Shown: positions 56,401 through 64,000, counted from the stretch's first letter. The stretch: 64,000 bases of DNA from Endozoicomonas sp. NE40 (GCF_040549045.1 NZ_JBEWTB010000001.1:1-64000); one strand, 5' to 3'. The notes: generated by a model from the letters alone, not told the origin. Made by a program: numbers and translations.

Positions 56401-57523
56401 TGCCAACCGCGCCGGACTTGACCAGTTTCCCTTTGCGCAATGTCATCCCGCTGAAAACAAGGTCAAAATTAACACTGTTGACTGGAAACCAGCGAGACCG
56501 GATGTCCCGGTGCCGCGTTCCGAACGCTTCCAGGATGTCTGCCATCTCCCCGGGAGAGGTGTCTTTTCTTTGCAGCAAAAATCGTGCAGGCAGGGCAAGG
56601 CAGCGGTCACCACTGTCTACCCCCCGGCTGGCCAGGTTATTCGCCAGTTGTACTTTGAACGCGATATCCTGCCAGGGCGCGTCCTTAAGGATAAAAAGAG
56701 TATTCCCGGACTCTCCCAGCGCCGCGTCACGAAAAATCAGGCCACCTTCGGAATCCAGTTCAATGCCACCTGACAATATATCGGTAGCGGGCAGCCCTGC
56801 TGCAAAATCAAGGGTTTTAGTCGGCAGGTGAGTCACATCGAAAGGAAAGTCTGTCCAGACGTGGCGGTTGACATACTGATCCAGCGTCGGCAGGCAGTCA
56901 CCGGACCGGTTTTTCAACAGGGATATATCCAGCGGCTGCCCGATTTTATTCACCCGACGCCAGAAATCACTGCCCGGAGCCTCCGTTGACCCGGACCCGG
57001 AACCAGAGAGGACGGACTCATCGACCACAACAAGAATCCGGGTTGAGTCTGAGAGTGTATTGCCATTGTAGGTCCGGACACTGTCGAGTATCCCGTTCAG
57101 TTCTGCCACCTGTGCGGCGGTCATCAGCCGGTAATCGACCACCAGTATCAAGGCTCTGTCGTTAAACATCATGCCGGGGTGGGAAGCACTCTTGTTCTGA
57201 TCATCCGGGAATGTCCGGGTTTCCAGACCGCCTTCCTGTAAATCTGTGGCTTTTGTGATGTAGCGAATAACATGGTCCGGATACTGTGCGACCACATACC
57301 CCAGCAGCAGGCCCAGCTCCTGGTCCGATGACAGGTTGGCATAAGCGGTCTGCTGCCCGCTCTCAAAGACTTCGGGAAGCTCCGCCCCGGAGGCATCGGC
57401 AACAATAGAACGGGTTTGTATTGAGAATGCCAGCAGGGCTGCAGGTATTAACCCGAACAAGAAGCCACGCGACCAGCGAGAGACGGTTTCAGTCAACAAA
57501 AAAAGGAATTCCGCTACATTCAT
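50414..57523 (-). CDS. Giant AAA+/transglutaminase-like fusion protein
   Basis: About 2369 residues. I start at the ATG at 57523 with AGGTGG five bases upstream; an in-frame GTG lies at 57532. Positions below count from the GTG. A hydrophobic segment near 20-45 (FLFGLIPAALLAFSI) resembles a signal or membrane anchor. Residues to 590 are unrecognised. AAA module 1, MoxR/midasin (AAA_5)-like, has Walker A EGPPGSGKS near 620 and Walker B ILILDEGNLLD. AAA module 2 has degenerate motifs: GPAGRGKD near 935 and LIVSELN. Then come a Lys/Glu run near 1155, a 13-residue tandem repeat (about 1297-1420), a transglutaminase-like core (GACRHVAYAAAGLL, Cys1645; ETHAWVEY, His1671) and a second one (GLGDCRYRSYIAAM, Cys1962) with Asn where His is expected. 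Convergent with tpsA and divergent from the next giant gene. Function unknown. Confidence 0.75.
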   Translation of the reverse strand: MNVAEFLFLLTETVSRWSRGFLFGLIPAALLAFSIQTRSIVADASGAELPEVFESGQQTAYANLSSDQELGLLLGYVVAQYPDHVIRYITKATDLQEGGLETRTFPDDQNKSASHPGMMFNDRALILVVDYRLMTAAQVAELNGILDSVRTYNGNTLSDSTRILVVVDESVLSGSGSGSTEAPGSDFWRRVNKIGQPLDISLLKNRSGDCLPTLDQYVNRHVWTDFPFDVTHLPTKTLDFAAGLPATDILSGGIELDSEGGLIFRDAALGESGNTLFILKDAPWQDIAFKVQLANNLASRGVDSGDRCLALPARFLLQRKDTSPGEMADILEAFGTRHRDIRSRWFPVNSVNFDLVFSGMTLRKGKLVKSGAVGNLKQNFEGVEVTSTLTRHQWQRLTGLLSDGGPLGSLALRVREKKQPFLIPDSLLQGQGEAVNGSQLQRLPGHWSLETLQQNYSGAHIEVISPSLDASGLLDTTRMESLRDRLFEQQPTGFYQALQSPGQVVITGLESNPGIQKLLESLLSNTPSVPGFGTLSSIHSRADIRVQWREPALAATTSWSNWLSQTSEPADESHTPSELSPSERSPSEPEHVNWSNPKQLVETVTGAIQNNTLVYLEGPPGSGKSYTANRVARSLAGQQTVYQLTTGPTSRREDLFGEQTLRSLPNRPDDSETRFAEGPILQWARQRSKDGEPVILILDEGNLLDKNIQVLLSGVTLKQPFISSNGDVYFLTPEHRLVITGNPLSFKGRHIIPELHNHAKTIRFAAMESADLSGQVIVPFLAAMAPQYCATEQCGWIADSLLENMAGYRKQLPDYPFSARDTLDVLSRFQFYLGDLTQKTTHEIEGTLKQSLYESFSGQLEEQARSAGLSGQEHHAFADFYERLKQQPTRLHFDNDSTRALAHRIWLELERVAGENNQHQGHPGRHGMMIEGPAGRGKDVVLDVVMKQWQEDWAHKGLMLPAPLRITAGYNNWDRLKAMIIQAKTEGRILIVSELNLLPTHFLEGVLNDVLTGEAAPGFFLFATVNPVQYSGRHAFSSALASRFTPLILDEYTLNDFKAIAASYSDSPFTDDIALWHYERVKTLKEKQALAVPAVMVMIEYLNTLNQSETADPNALRNRFIAHYRLYLKDGWRPEPIVVPFEADVVSVLEKEKEKEKQKEKEKASLSEVPLMTTLFNLFGSEHETSDIPEEPQKNLPASSEVVGASGEATAQNDVAQTISEEQPEKKTTDKQPLSFMTIHEAILKKGAALIDALIKPFLTVNDEPGIHAEEQLPEDNELDRQALPQPKTGQADRLPDGHFAPGQAGVLPDGHFAPGQAGMSPDGQFAPGQAGILPDGHFAPGQAGISPDGHFAPGQVGMSPDGHFAPEQAGMSPDGHFAPGQSDMSMDDNVAPGQSDMSLNDNVGPEPADESLDDHFDQDISLRLNKRFTSNFPPSFYRLEINRMKIHDNGKVKLEPFPAGELTPYHPESVQTDLSPSLQPGQHHGIQDNFKSGELTSLFPHETLVGIWTEDNRNQPIEVQYDALRGTYTVNLPESGHPSTAQLHYVVEKIKPQPEPEMAPVEAYQAPPVWIERLGRLLEERQDLARELRHNQNLSQKQRVEGIIAYVNRFTKPPKGVVSLENRQSDIEMLAELIERRIGACRHVAYAAAGLLQFYGIPVRVMFSETHAWVEYSLNNGKTWRTSETWGTYGSIENPEDFGDRSLISGHEDPPDWPTSLMGQEARKAANDAMAQEPHRKEMVIQQLFYHKHSAALYRQLVQYMSIDDEGHVHFTNLPYRGIRIPALPADIDEQQLSNHNAVRGKQVIKTGKRTPLGSFSPREKLLALSFEGMASRPYLLEYDTFQKRYFITVNKAEGDAETMTLLFLVQPDELPFAREALMVDKQIPVLMSDRQRQRVAAFFAAHPDIESMIGIQQGMDRSQKIEKIVRFVRQFIPERPSSPEVTLTLLLQKMEYGLGDCRYRSYIAAMLAEYYNVAIARVVSNNVNTFVELSVDGGVHWQGYDLEGYKFIGFNEKETGTELLKTGWDRLKELPTVKHEHKDKTGFNKDPRFFLSPEPLNSVLKDIKTLKGEPGKKALDYYKNLLLYFNADPSRMKDIPYLLLDDPKVRQKLSPWLNGQMKEIGTTHRFLNSEESGLMSVINPQLKGSPFSELEQRIKKRASSFKTVWKYQPPGPLQLNRLLENKAAFAHTSEHHELQPNRRVIFNVGQSPLLDPNKLASYQAILLGKLGKDKTSSMDSGTKKQLVEQALFDATYHLHGLAGQKTGVLLRRTKDDDTYGLTFDQPYGESTRQEAEWLWAKTILQFERALPTSVPLQFNLVGQEWLKRRWQDAVVIDGDMLHRLSVRYLESLSGEQAEAIRKAVSQQQGRH
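53264..53641 (-). repeat. 39-bp tandem repeat array within the giant AAA+ gene
   Basis: Nine full units and one partial unit of 39 bp encode 13-residue repeats of the type SPDGHFAPGQAGM. The first seven are close copies; the last ones (SMDDNVAPGQSDM, SLNDNVGPEPADE) are diverged. The unit length keeps the frame, so copy number can change without breaking the gene. It links the AAA part to the transglutaminase part. Confidence 0.9.
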
Positions 57524-57644
57524 GAACACCACCTGATAGCTTTAGATATTCAGCATTGTCCGTATCAGTTGATGCTCGACGGTCATCTCCTTAACCAACA
57601 ATCGTTTTCCGACAGATAACCCATATGACCAGAAACAGGCTGGT

Positions 57645-60600
57645 TTGTTCCCAAAACAGCCGGTCTGGTGGCAGAGTCCCGGCTTGCCATCTAACCTGTC
57701 GTGGGCGCATTCAATAGCAGGGCTGGCAGTGGCTCAATTCAGGCGGTGGTCGTTCACACTTATCATTCTTATGTTGGGTTCACTGGCACCATGGAATGGT
57801 CAGGCCGGGGAAAGTCATGACAATGAGCTTTACACTGGAACAGTCAATAGTTTTAAAGATCTGACAGAGCAACAGGAAAAATACCTCCTGAACGATGCCA
57901 GGAACCAGGTGATGCTCTCCATGGGTCTGGCAAGGGCACAAACGTCTGTTGGCGCCCAACCATTTTTTGTTGAGTTTATACGCTTTTATCTGGACTACCC
58001 CCACCCAAACCGGCCTCCTGCAATGCTGTTACAGGACTTCCAGAATAGAAGGTCCGACTTATTTGGCCTGCCCCCGGCTGCCAGCAGTGAGCCAGCCGCA
58101 CCAAACCCGCATGTCATAGCGGTAGTTCCTCAGCAACCGCCTGTTGTTATGGGGTATCCGCCACAACTTGTTGCCATGATGCCCCCTCCGCAAATGCCTT
58201 ATCCTGAAGACCTTCGCTCTGCGGAGTTACAAGCCCAGCTGCAGCAAACCCGGGCAGAGCTTTCACAGCTTCTGCTGCAAAGGCATACCGAAGAAAACCG
58301 GCAGATAAGAACGATAGCGTCGCAGAACCAGGATATTGCCTTATTAACCGAACGGCTCGCACAACTCGAACAGCAGATACAACAGGAAGACATCAGGCGT
58401 CAGGCGGCCATAGCCGCCGGGCGTGAAAGAGCTATCAGCAGGGAGCAGAAGATAAATAACCTGAATGCACAGGTCGAAGACCTTACCCGGCAACTGGAAG
58501 AAACCGACTCGGCGGCGACCTCGAAATCCAAGCGTTTAAAAAAAGAAATCGAACGCTTGAGGGCGGAAGCCGCACGTTTAAGAGAGGAAGTCGTCGAAGC
58601 TGGCGCTCAGGCAACGTCAGAGATAGAAGAACTGCAACGTAGGAACAGAGGCCTTCGGCGACAGCTGGCATTGCAGTCAGCCAGAGCGTCCGGGTCGTCC
58701 CCGGGTGTTATTGTTGATGATGATTGCCCCGCCGAATGCTCGTCGAACGGGAGACCAATGACCAGCGATGATGCCAACGATAAAAAAATACAACGAAACG
58801 GGAAAGAGCAGAAAAAAAAGAAACCCGTTAAAAATCAGGCAAGGAATAATAAAAATCAGCCTGAACAGAAACAGGCATCAACGCCAGACGACCACACACT
58901 GTCCGATAAGCCGGCAGATTCTCCGGCACCTGAGCCCTCGTTATCAAACACTCCATTAAAAGACAGTACAGTGCACCATGCGCACATCCGATTAAGATCC
59001 CTTCTCATTCCGACAGGTATTATCTCGGGATACTATGTAATTAAGAAACTCCTTTTTGCAACCCAACAAGCTAAGCCCGTTGCAACCCCGGTCGTGAAAC
59101 AGGAGGCCACTCCCCTGGCAGGACGGGTTCAGATAACGCTGGTTCAGCCAAAACAAACGACGAAGCACGTCAATCGTCCGGCTCACCCCTGTGACGCTTT
59201 GCAGGAGTATGAGCTGATTGAACACTGCGTCCGGCAGGTACCCGGTAAACAACAACTGATGTTACTGATCTGGAACTTACGGCACGATATTCTGGTCGCC
59301 CGCTACGCCCTGTATGAGAGGCTGAACGGGGATGACACCCTGTTGCCCTTTCAGGCCGATACCCCGGAATCCGGTGAAAAACACCATCAGACCTTGTTTC
59401 TGGTACCCGAAGAGTTTGTCACCTTTGAACAGTTGCAATGGTCTGAAAAAATCCGTTTTATCCGGCTTATGACCGGGACGTCCGACGCTCGGGAAGACAC
59501 CCTGCTGGAACGAGTGAAAAAAATAAGCCTTTACGGTTTTTTCTGTGGGAGCCAGCCCGCCGGACTGCTATCGCAATGTTTTGCCCGAGTGGAAGAGCTT
59601 GACCGTTCCGGTGCGCCAAACCTGAAAAACATTCCTGTGCCTGACCACCCCCTGACCCTTTACGATAAGCGTTTTTCCGGTAAATCCAGCCTGGTTAACG
59701 GCTGGCAGGTTGACCGGAGTACAGGCTACGGGGTTCTTGCTGGCAGCCCGACCTTTCTCCCGGTTTTCATCAATAACAATCACTCTCTTTCATTACTTTA
59801 CCTTTACAGCCCGGGATCAGAGTGCTCTACGGTTCAGCGGGACTTACAGGTGCTGGAAGACGGAGAGTACATCGAAGCGTCATTCTCAGAGAATAACGGC
59901 GAGTTCACCTGGGGCCACAGCAATGAGGTGTTGACGACCATCGGTGGCGGAACCATCAGGCAGTTAATCGTCAATACGGAGGCAAAGCTATTAGTGCATG
60001 CGAACAGGGAACTGGCGTATTTTTCGGCATTCAAGGACAGACAATATATTCCCCATGCCTGGGCAATTAACTTTGGGCTGAAGGCCCAGCAGAATCGCCT
60101 GTTGCTGAACCTGTTTGCCGGCACTCCCCAAAAAGTGACCGGGACACTTGAACAGCTGCAGAAATGGGAAGCGACCTGTAAAACCCGTAAAGAGTGCCTG
60201 GTAAGTCTGGAAACCAGTTATTCCAGGGGTAAAACGATCACATCGGCTCAGCAGGCTGCCTGGTTAAAGCGCCCGACAAGTACCCCGCTCTGGCATTTGT
60301 CGGGCCTGAAATTTGCCCATTTAAAAAAGATAAAAAAACCGCTACTGAACCAGTGGCTCTGGTTACTCTCTGAAATGGTGGATGCGTCGTACCGGGAACA
60401 GGCCGACCCTCAGACAGTCAGTGACATTGTGGATATGGCGAAGCTGTTTTGTGGTGTCGGTATCGGAAGTGGCTCTCAGGAGCTGGCTGCCGCCTGCTTC
60501 CAGCAACTGATTGAGAAAAACAGGACTGAGCCTGGCTGGAGAAGTACCGGCGCTGCGGCTGAGTTTACTGAAGGATTTTCCAATACAAAACCCGCAGTAA

Positions 60601-62051
60601 AACCACAGATTGAACTGATTGCTTTACGAGCCAGACTGGGGTTATTCCAGTTAACGGAACCACGGTTTATTCCCAGCCTGAAGCATGGCAACCAACGCAA
60701 AATAGTGGTTGATAAGAAGGCCAATAAGGTGAAACAGCCCCTTAATTTGCCTCCCGGTGATTATTATTCACACCGGCTGACAAAGGACCTGTCTGTAAGC
60801 AGTGAAAGCTTCACCATCGAAGCTCCCCCTGTCCTGGTGGAGTTTTTTTCCGGCACTCGTATTATAACCGCGAGCGACAGTCTGAAAGGAAAGAGATACT
60901 ACTTTATTGAACCCGAAAACCCCTATCTTCCGGAGGCGCGGCCGGCTTTTTCATACGATAAAGACCATTACTCCCGGAACGTGTTTTTTTTCGATGCCGA
61001 AGCGTATGCCAAAGCGGCTCAGAAGCCATTAAGTTGTGATGAGCCTGAGAAAACGGGGATACATTCCGAGTTGTGCCACCAGTTGCTGGCGTTCGGTCAT
61101 ATCACCCTGCTGAGTGATCTCCTTGAAATTTCCAGGCACAATTCCCGGGGCTTTAAGATACCGGTCTCTTTTCCTTATTACGGCGTTCTGGCTTCTGACA
61201 GGCGGGGCAGGAAAATCGTGATGACTCCGGAAGGACAGCAGTGTACTGATACTCCCAAACCTCTGGAGAACAAGCCGTTTTACCACTTTATTTCTGACCA
61301 TTACTCTGACTTTATAGCGCTGAAAAATGGGGCAGAACATCTTGAGGGCTATTTTAACCTGATTAACGAGGCGGGAGTGCATCACTCTGTTCGCTGGAAG
61401 GCGCTGTACCTGGTCATTTCAAACTGCGGGCTCTTCTGTGATTCTCTACACACCCGGTGTGCAAGGGATATTTTGTCAAAACTGCAGTCGCCTGACAGTG
61501 ATATATGGCAGGCGATGGATAAAACCGTAAGCTCTCCCGTGGATTTTTCAATCTATAACTACCCCGGAGCCCGCGGAGAAAAACCTGTCGCCAAACTGAC
61601 CAAAATCTGGGTGTTAGGCCGTACCCATAAAATAGAAAGGGTGCTGCATATTCCGATGATGAAAATTAAGGGAGAAGACGGTTATTTTCCCGCCTCCCTG
61701 GACGACCCGCAACACAACTGGGTACATGCTGTGGTGCTGGAGGGGGTAACCCCTGAAAAGAGCTACCATATTGATCTGTTCTCTGCGCAGGAGTCCCGCT
61801 GGCACCCCGTTGAATCCCTGAGCTTTAAGACAGCGGCAGGCAAAACAACCATTAAGCTGAACCTGTCGGTTGACAAGTTATACCGGGTTGTTTCTGACGA
61901 TACAAAAGAAACCAGTTATATTTTCTTTCCCATACAAAAGATAAAACGATTTAACGAGCTGACCCAGCATGACAGTATCAGGAGAAAACTGCCTGAAATG
62001 CCGCACCTGTCCTGGACACAGCCGATTCATGCCAAAATCAGGAAGTATTAG
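57645..62051 (+). CDS. Giant membrane coiled-coil protein, unknown function
   Basis: About 1468 residues from a TTG at 57645; the start is uncertain because no in-frame ATG precedes the signal peptide. A hydrophobic segment (WSFTLIILMLGSLAPWNGQA, about 34-53) resembles a signal peptide. Pro-rich residues 140-185 precede a long coiled coil (190-345; LTRQLEETD, KRLKKEIERLRAEAARLREE). A Lys/Gln-rich, probably disordered stretch (375-440) leads to a second hydrophobic segment near 455-475 (LLIPTGIISGYYVI). The remaining 990 residues are globular and unrecognised, with scattered Cys. It is divergent from the giant AAA+ gene across about 120 bp and may work with it. Confidence 0.65.
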   Translation: MFPKQPVWWQSPGLPSNLSWAHSIAGLAVAQFRRWSFTLIILMLGSLAPWNGQAGESHDNELYTGTVNSFKDLTEQQEKYLLNDARNQVMLSMGLARAQTSVGAQPFFVEFIRFYLDYPHPNRPPAMLLQDFQNRRSDLFGLPPAASSEPAAPNPHVIAVVPQQPPVVMGYPPQLVAMMPPPQMPYPEDLRSAELQAQLQQTRAELSQLLLQRHTEENRQIRTIASQNQDIALLTERLAQLEQQIQQEDIRRQAAIAAGRERAISREQKINNLNAQVEDLTRQLEETDSAATSKSKRLKKEIERLRAEAARLREEVVEAGAQATSEIEELQRRNRGLRRQLALQSARASGSSPGVIVDDDCPAECSSNGRPMTSDDANDKKIQRNGKEQKKKKPVKNQARNNKNQPEQKQASTPDDHTLSDKPADSPAPEPSLSNTPLKDSTVHHAHIRLRSLLIPTGIISGYYVIKKLLFATQQAKPVATPVVKQEATPLAGRVQITLVQPKQTTKHVNRPAHPCDALQEYELIEHCVRQVPGKQQLMLLIWNLRHDILVARYALYERLNGDDTLLPFQADTPESGEKHHQTLFLVPEEFVTFEQLQWSEKIRFIRLMTGTSDAREDTLLERVKKISLYGFFCGSQPAGLLSQCFARVEELDRSGAPNLKNIPVPDHPLTLYDKRFSGKSSLVNGWQVDRSTGYGVLAGSPTFLPVFINNNHSLSLLYLYSPGSECSTVQRDLQVLEDGEYIEASFSENNGEFTWGHSNEVLTTIGGGTIRQLIVNTEAKLLVHANRELAYFSAFKDRQYIPHAWAINFGLKAQQNRLLLNLFAGTPQKVTGTLEQLQKWEATCKTRKECLVSLETSYSRGKTITSAQQAAWLKRPTSTPLWHLSGLKFAHLKKIKKPLLNQWLWLLSEMVDASYREQADPQTVSDIVDMAKLFCGVGIGSGSQELAAACFQQLIEKNRTEPGWRSTGAAAEFTEGFSNTKPAVKPQIELIALRARLGLFQLTEPRFIPSLKHGNQRKIVVDKKANKVKQPLNLPPGDYYSHRLTKDLSVSSESFTIEAPPVLVEFFSGTRIITASDSLKGKRYYFIEPENPYLPEARPAFSYDKDHYSRNVFFFDAEAYAKAAQKPLSCDEPEKTGIHSELCHQLLAFGHITLLSDLLEISRHNSRGFKIPVSFPYYGVLASDRRGRKIVMTPEGQQCTDTPKPLENKPFYHFISDHYSDFIALKNGAEHLEGYFNLINEAGVHHSVRWKALYLVISNCGLFCDSLHTRCARDILSKLQSPDSDIWQAMDKTVSSPVDFSIYNYPGARGEKPVAKLTKIWVLGRTHKIERVLHIPMMKIKGEDGYFPASLDDPQHNWVHAVVLEGVTPEKSYHIDLFSAQESRWHPVESLSFKTAAGKTTIKLNLSVDKLYRVVSDDTKETSYIFFPIQKIKRFNELTQHDSIRRKLPEMPHLSWTQPIHAKIRKY

Positions 62052-62094
62052 TCTGTCGTTGACTAGTACGTGGATTCAATGACTTTGACGTGTT

Positions 62095-62126
62095 GCGTAG
62101 GCTGGGTGGAGTGAAACGATACCCAA
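62095..62126. repeat. Small palindromic repeat (GCGTAGGCTGGGT type)
   Basis: GCGTAGGCTGGGT, then GGAGTGAAACGAT, then ACCCAAC. The TGGGT/ACCCA arms and the GCGTAGG-TGGGT-GAGTGAAACG pattern resemble a repeat common between genes in many gammaproteobacteria, recognised from memory. It lies between two convergent genes. Confidence 0.45.
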
Positions 62127-62197
62127 CAACCAGTACAACGTACTGGAAAGTCCCGGAATCAGCCTTCGGTATGCACCAGAAATATGATTGGATAAGT

Positions 62198-63112
62198 TCA
62201 GACCTTTGCCACCTTATAAGGAACCGTTTTATCCGCCTTGGGTACGGTCGCATCGGACTCCGGCCTCTTCTGCATGGTTGTCGGTTGCATTGCTGTCGGG
62301 TGCATAGCCGCCGACGTTTCGTACTGCCCGATCACCACCGAGATGTTGTCTTTCCCTCCCTGCCGGTTCGACTCATCAATAAACCGGTAACAGGATTCCA
62401 GCGACGGTTTATGGGTAGCAAGCAGATGGCCGATCTGGTGGTTGGAGAAATATTCCGTTAAGCCATCACTGCACAACAGGATCAGAGAGTCGTCGGTCAG
62501 TTCCCAGGTATTAATCACCGGCGACAGGGATCGCTGTACACCCAGAGCCCGGGTAAGCTGGTTACGGATGTTGCTGGTTCGTGCCTGCTCTTCCGTCAGG
62601 GAACCACTGTCGATCATCTGTTGCACGACAGAGTGATCCTTTGTCAGTTGTCTTATACCCCGCCGCTCATCCCAGATGTATGCTCTTGAATCACCGATAT
62701 GACACACCATCAGGCAGCCTGACCAGATAACAGCCACAACAAGGGTGGTTCCCATCTGCTGAAGTTGGGGGTTCTGCAGTTTTTGATCAAGAATCGCTTC
62801 ATTGGCATTGATGACAGCCTGAAACAGTTCGGACTTGACCACCATGGTTTTCTGGTCGGGCGTGTAGGAAGAAAAGGTGGTCTGCAAAGAGGCTAAATGA
62901 CCGGATACAATCCGGACCGCCGTCTGGCTGGCCGTTGCCCCACCCTGATAGCCGCCCATACCGTCTGCCACCATCAGGTATGAAAATGAACCCTGATGAG
63001 TGCCGTTATTCCAGCTGACAGCGTCTTCATTTTCATCACGGCGGCGGCCAATATCTGTTTTACCCTCAATGGCAATCTGGCACACGTTTTTATTTTCCGT
63101 AGTGAGCGTCAA
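62198..63112 (-). CDS. pppA: PP2C-type phosphatase PppA
   Basis: 304 residues. The PP2C motifs are in order: TDIGRRRDENEDAVSW, VADGMGGYQGG, VCHIGDSRAYIW and LLCSDGLTEYFSN, with GGKDNISVVIG at the end. These carry the metal-binding Asp residues. PppA reverses PpkA phosphorylation of Fha and so resets the T6SS. Here pppA is 22 kb from ppkA, with the TPS pair and two giant genes between, whereas in many clusters it is next to ppkA. The C-terminal 45 residues are Met/Pro/Thr-rich and poorly conserved in type. Confidence 0.92.
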   Translation of the reverse strand: MTLTTENKNVCQIAIEGKTDIGRRRDENEDAVSWNNGTHQGSFSYLMVADGMGGYQGGATASQTAVRIVSGHLASLQTTFSSYTPDQKTMVVKSELFQAVINANEAILDQKLQNPQLQQMGTTLVVAVIWSGCLMVCHIGDSRAYIWDERRGIRQLTKDHSVVQQMIDSGSLTEEQARTSNIRNQLTRALGVQRSLSPVINTWELTDDSLILLCSDGLTEYFSNHQIGHLLATHKPSLESCYRFIDESNRQGGKDNISVVIGQYETSAAMHPTAMQPTTMQKRPESDATVPKADKTVPYKVAKV

Positions 63113-63222
63113 ACGATTAGTTTAAAGACAAATATGGCTCAATAATAGACTGACTCTGTTCGAAAATCGTGGCAGTATAATTTCTCAAACCTGAATAATA
63201 ATAAAAGGAATAATCAGACGTC

Positions 63223-63936
63223 ATGGGTCGGCCGTCGAGAATTAATATTGTTGGTATTCCGCAACATATCGTTCAAACAGGCCATAACCGTTTGCCCTGT
63301 TTTTTCGACGACGATGATTATGCATTTTATCTGACCAGCCTGAGAGCCGCCTCGGATCAGTACCAGGTTGAGATACATGCTTATGTACTGCTACCCGGCT
63401 CTATCCAGATTATTGCCACACCCAGAATTGATAAAGGCATCTCTTCGATGATGCAGTCACTGGGGCGACGCTATGTGCAATACATCAACCATCGTTATAA
63501 GCGTTCCGGAACCCTGTGGGAAGGGCGCTATAAATCCAGCCTGATTGATTCGGAAAACTACCTGCTGACCTGTTACCGCTATGTGGAACTCCGGCCTTTG
63601 CATCTTGGCCTGGTGGAGAACCTGGCCGACTACCCCTGGTCCAGTTATCCGCACCATTGCGGCGAAAGGAAAGACTGGCTGATTCAGGATCACAGGCTCT
63701 TTCTTGCCCTTGGCGACACCCACAGCCAGCGTTGTAACGCCTACAGTGAATCGTTCCGGTACCGGTTTGACAGACGACTTATTGAGTTTATTGCCGAGAC
63801 CGTGAATATGGGGCAGATTCTGGGTGGCGATGCCTTCAAAGGTAAGATAGAAACCATTGCCAACCACCGGGTCAGACCGCTCAAGCGTGGTCGGCCCAGA
63901 AAGAAACGTGCAGTGGTTAAATCGGATTCTGGATAG
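63223..63936 (+). CDS. REP-associated transposase (RAYT/Y1_Tnp)-like protein lacking the HUH motif
   Basis: 237 residues. The body follows RAYT/Y1 transposases: GRPSRINIVGIPQHIVQTGH, CFFDDDDYAFYL, IHAYVLLPGSIQIIATP, MMQSLGRRYVQYINHRYKRS, GTLWEGRYKSSLIDSENYLL, CYRYVELRPLHLGLVENLAD and YPWSSYPHH. In active members the fourth block contains N-H-V-H (the HUH metal site); here it reads G-S-I-Q, so both catalytic His are missing. The Tyr in YRYVEL is kept. The C-terminus is basic (RPLKRGRPRKKR). It may be a domesticated nucleic-acid-binding protein. Good ribosome site (AAAGGA). Confidence 0.8.
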   Translation: MGRPSRINIVGIPQHIVQTGHNRLPCFFDDDDYAFYLTSLRAASDQYQVEIHAYVLLPGSIQIIATPRIDKGISSMMQSLGRRYVQYINHRYKRSGTLWEGRYKSSLIDSENYLLTCYRYVELRPLHLGLVENLADYPWSSYPHHCGERKDWLIQDHRLFLALGDTHSQRCNAYSESFRYRFDRRLIEFIAETVNMGQILGGDAFKGKIETIANHRVRPLKRGRPRKKRAVVKSDSG

Positions 63937-64000
63937 TTGGTGTTTTTATACATACCTTAGCGCCCTGAATAATGGCGATTTAAATCAGGTTCTCTCCCTG

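Noticed and set aside
1..64000. tRNA, rRNA or riboswitch
   Set aside because: I saw no cloverleaf, rRNA or known riboswitch core by reading; a covariance-model scan would be needed to exclude small ones.

Overview
The window is about 64 kb of a gammaproteobacterial chromosome built around a type VI secretion system (T6SS). Gene style suggests a marine, probably host-associated bacterium, perhaps Endozoicomonas-like; this is inference, since there is no rRNA or other marker gene. The supporting signs are a eukaryotic-type ubiquitin-protease-like protein, host-directed protease families, a full T6SS with a phosphorylation switch, and scattered mobile-element debris.

Layout. 0-5.7 kb: accessory genes, including a catalytically dead-looking ubiquitin-specific-protease (USP) homologue and two unknown proteins, separated by palindromic repeats. 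6-9.8 kb: a small-gene island with two XRE regulators, two DUF2589 proteins, two zinc-ribbon proteins and small membrane or secreted proteins. 9.8-11.6 kb: two candidate T6SS effectors on the minus strand, a frameshifted YopT/C58-type cysteine protease and an M91 (NleD-like) zinc protease directly downstream of clpV. 11.6-17.9 kb: tssE-F-G-H. 18-24.1 kb: an interruption holding a plus-strand carbohydrate-active-looking lipoprotein, an orphan IS200/IS605-like end and a hipA/hipB pair with three evenly spaced operators. 24.2-37.6 kb: tagH-tssJ-K-L-M-tagF-tssA-B-C and a second tssC paralogue, all minus strand. 38-50.4 kb, plus strand: ppkA (Ser/Thr kinase with a formylglycine-generating-enzyme-like domain) closely followed by a two-partner secretion pair, tpsB and a 2634-residue tpsA. 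50.4-62 kb: two divergent giant genes, one fusing two AAA+ modules with two transglutaminase-like domains, the other a membrane coiled-coil protein of unknown function. 62.2-63.1 kb: pppA, the phosphatase partner of ppkA. 63.2-63.9 kb: a REP-associated transposase-like protein without its HUH motif.

How the parts fit. The core has the sheath (TssB/C), baseplate (TssE/F/G/K, with TssA), membrane complex (TssJ/L/M), recycling ATPase (TssH/ClpV), and the TagF/TagH/PpkA/PppA threonine-phosphorylation control set. Hcp, VgrG and PAAR genes are not seen here and must lie elsewhere if the system works. The least explained part is the giant AAA+/transglutaminase gene and its divergent partner, which sit between the TPS pair and pppA, inside the span bounded by the kinase and phosphatase genes.
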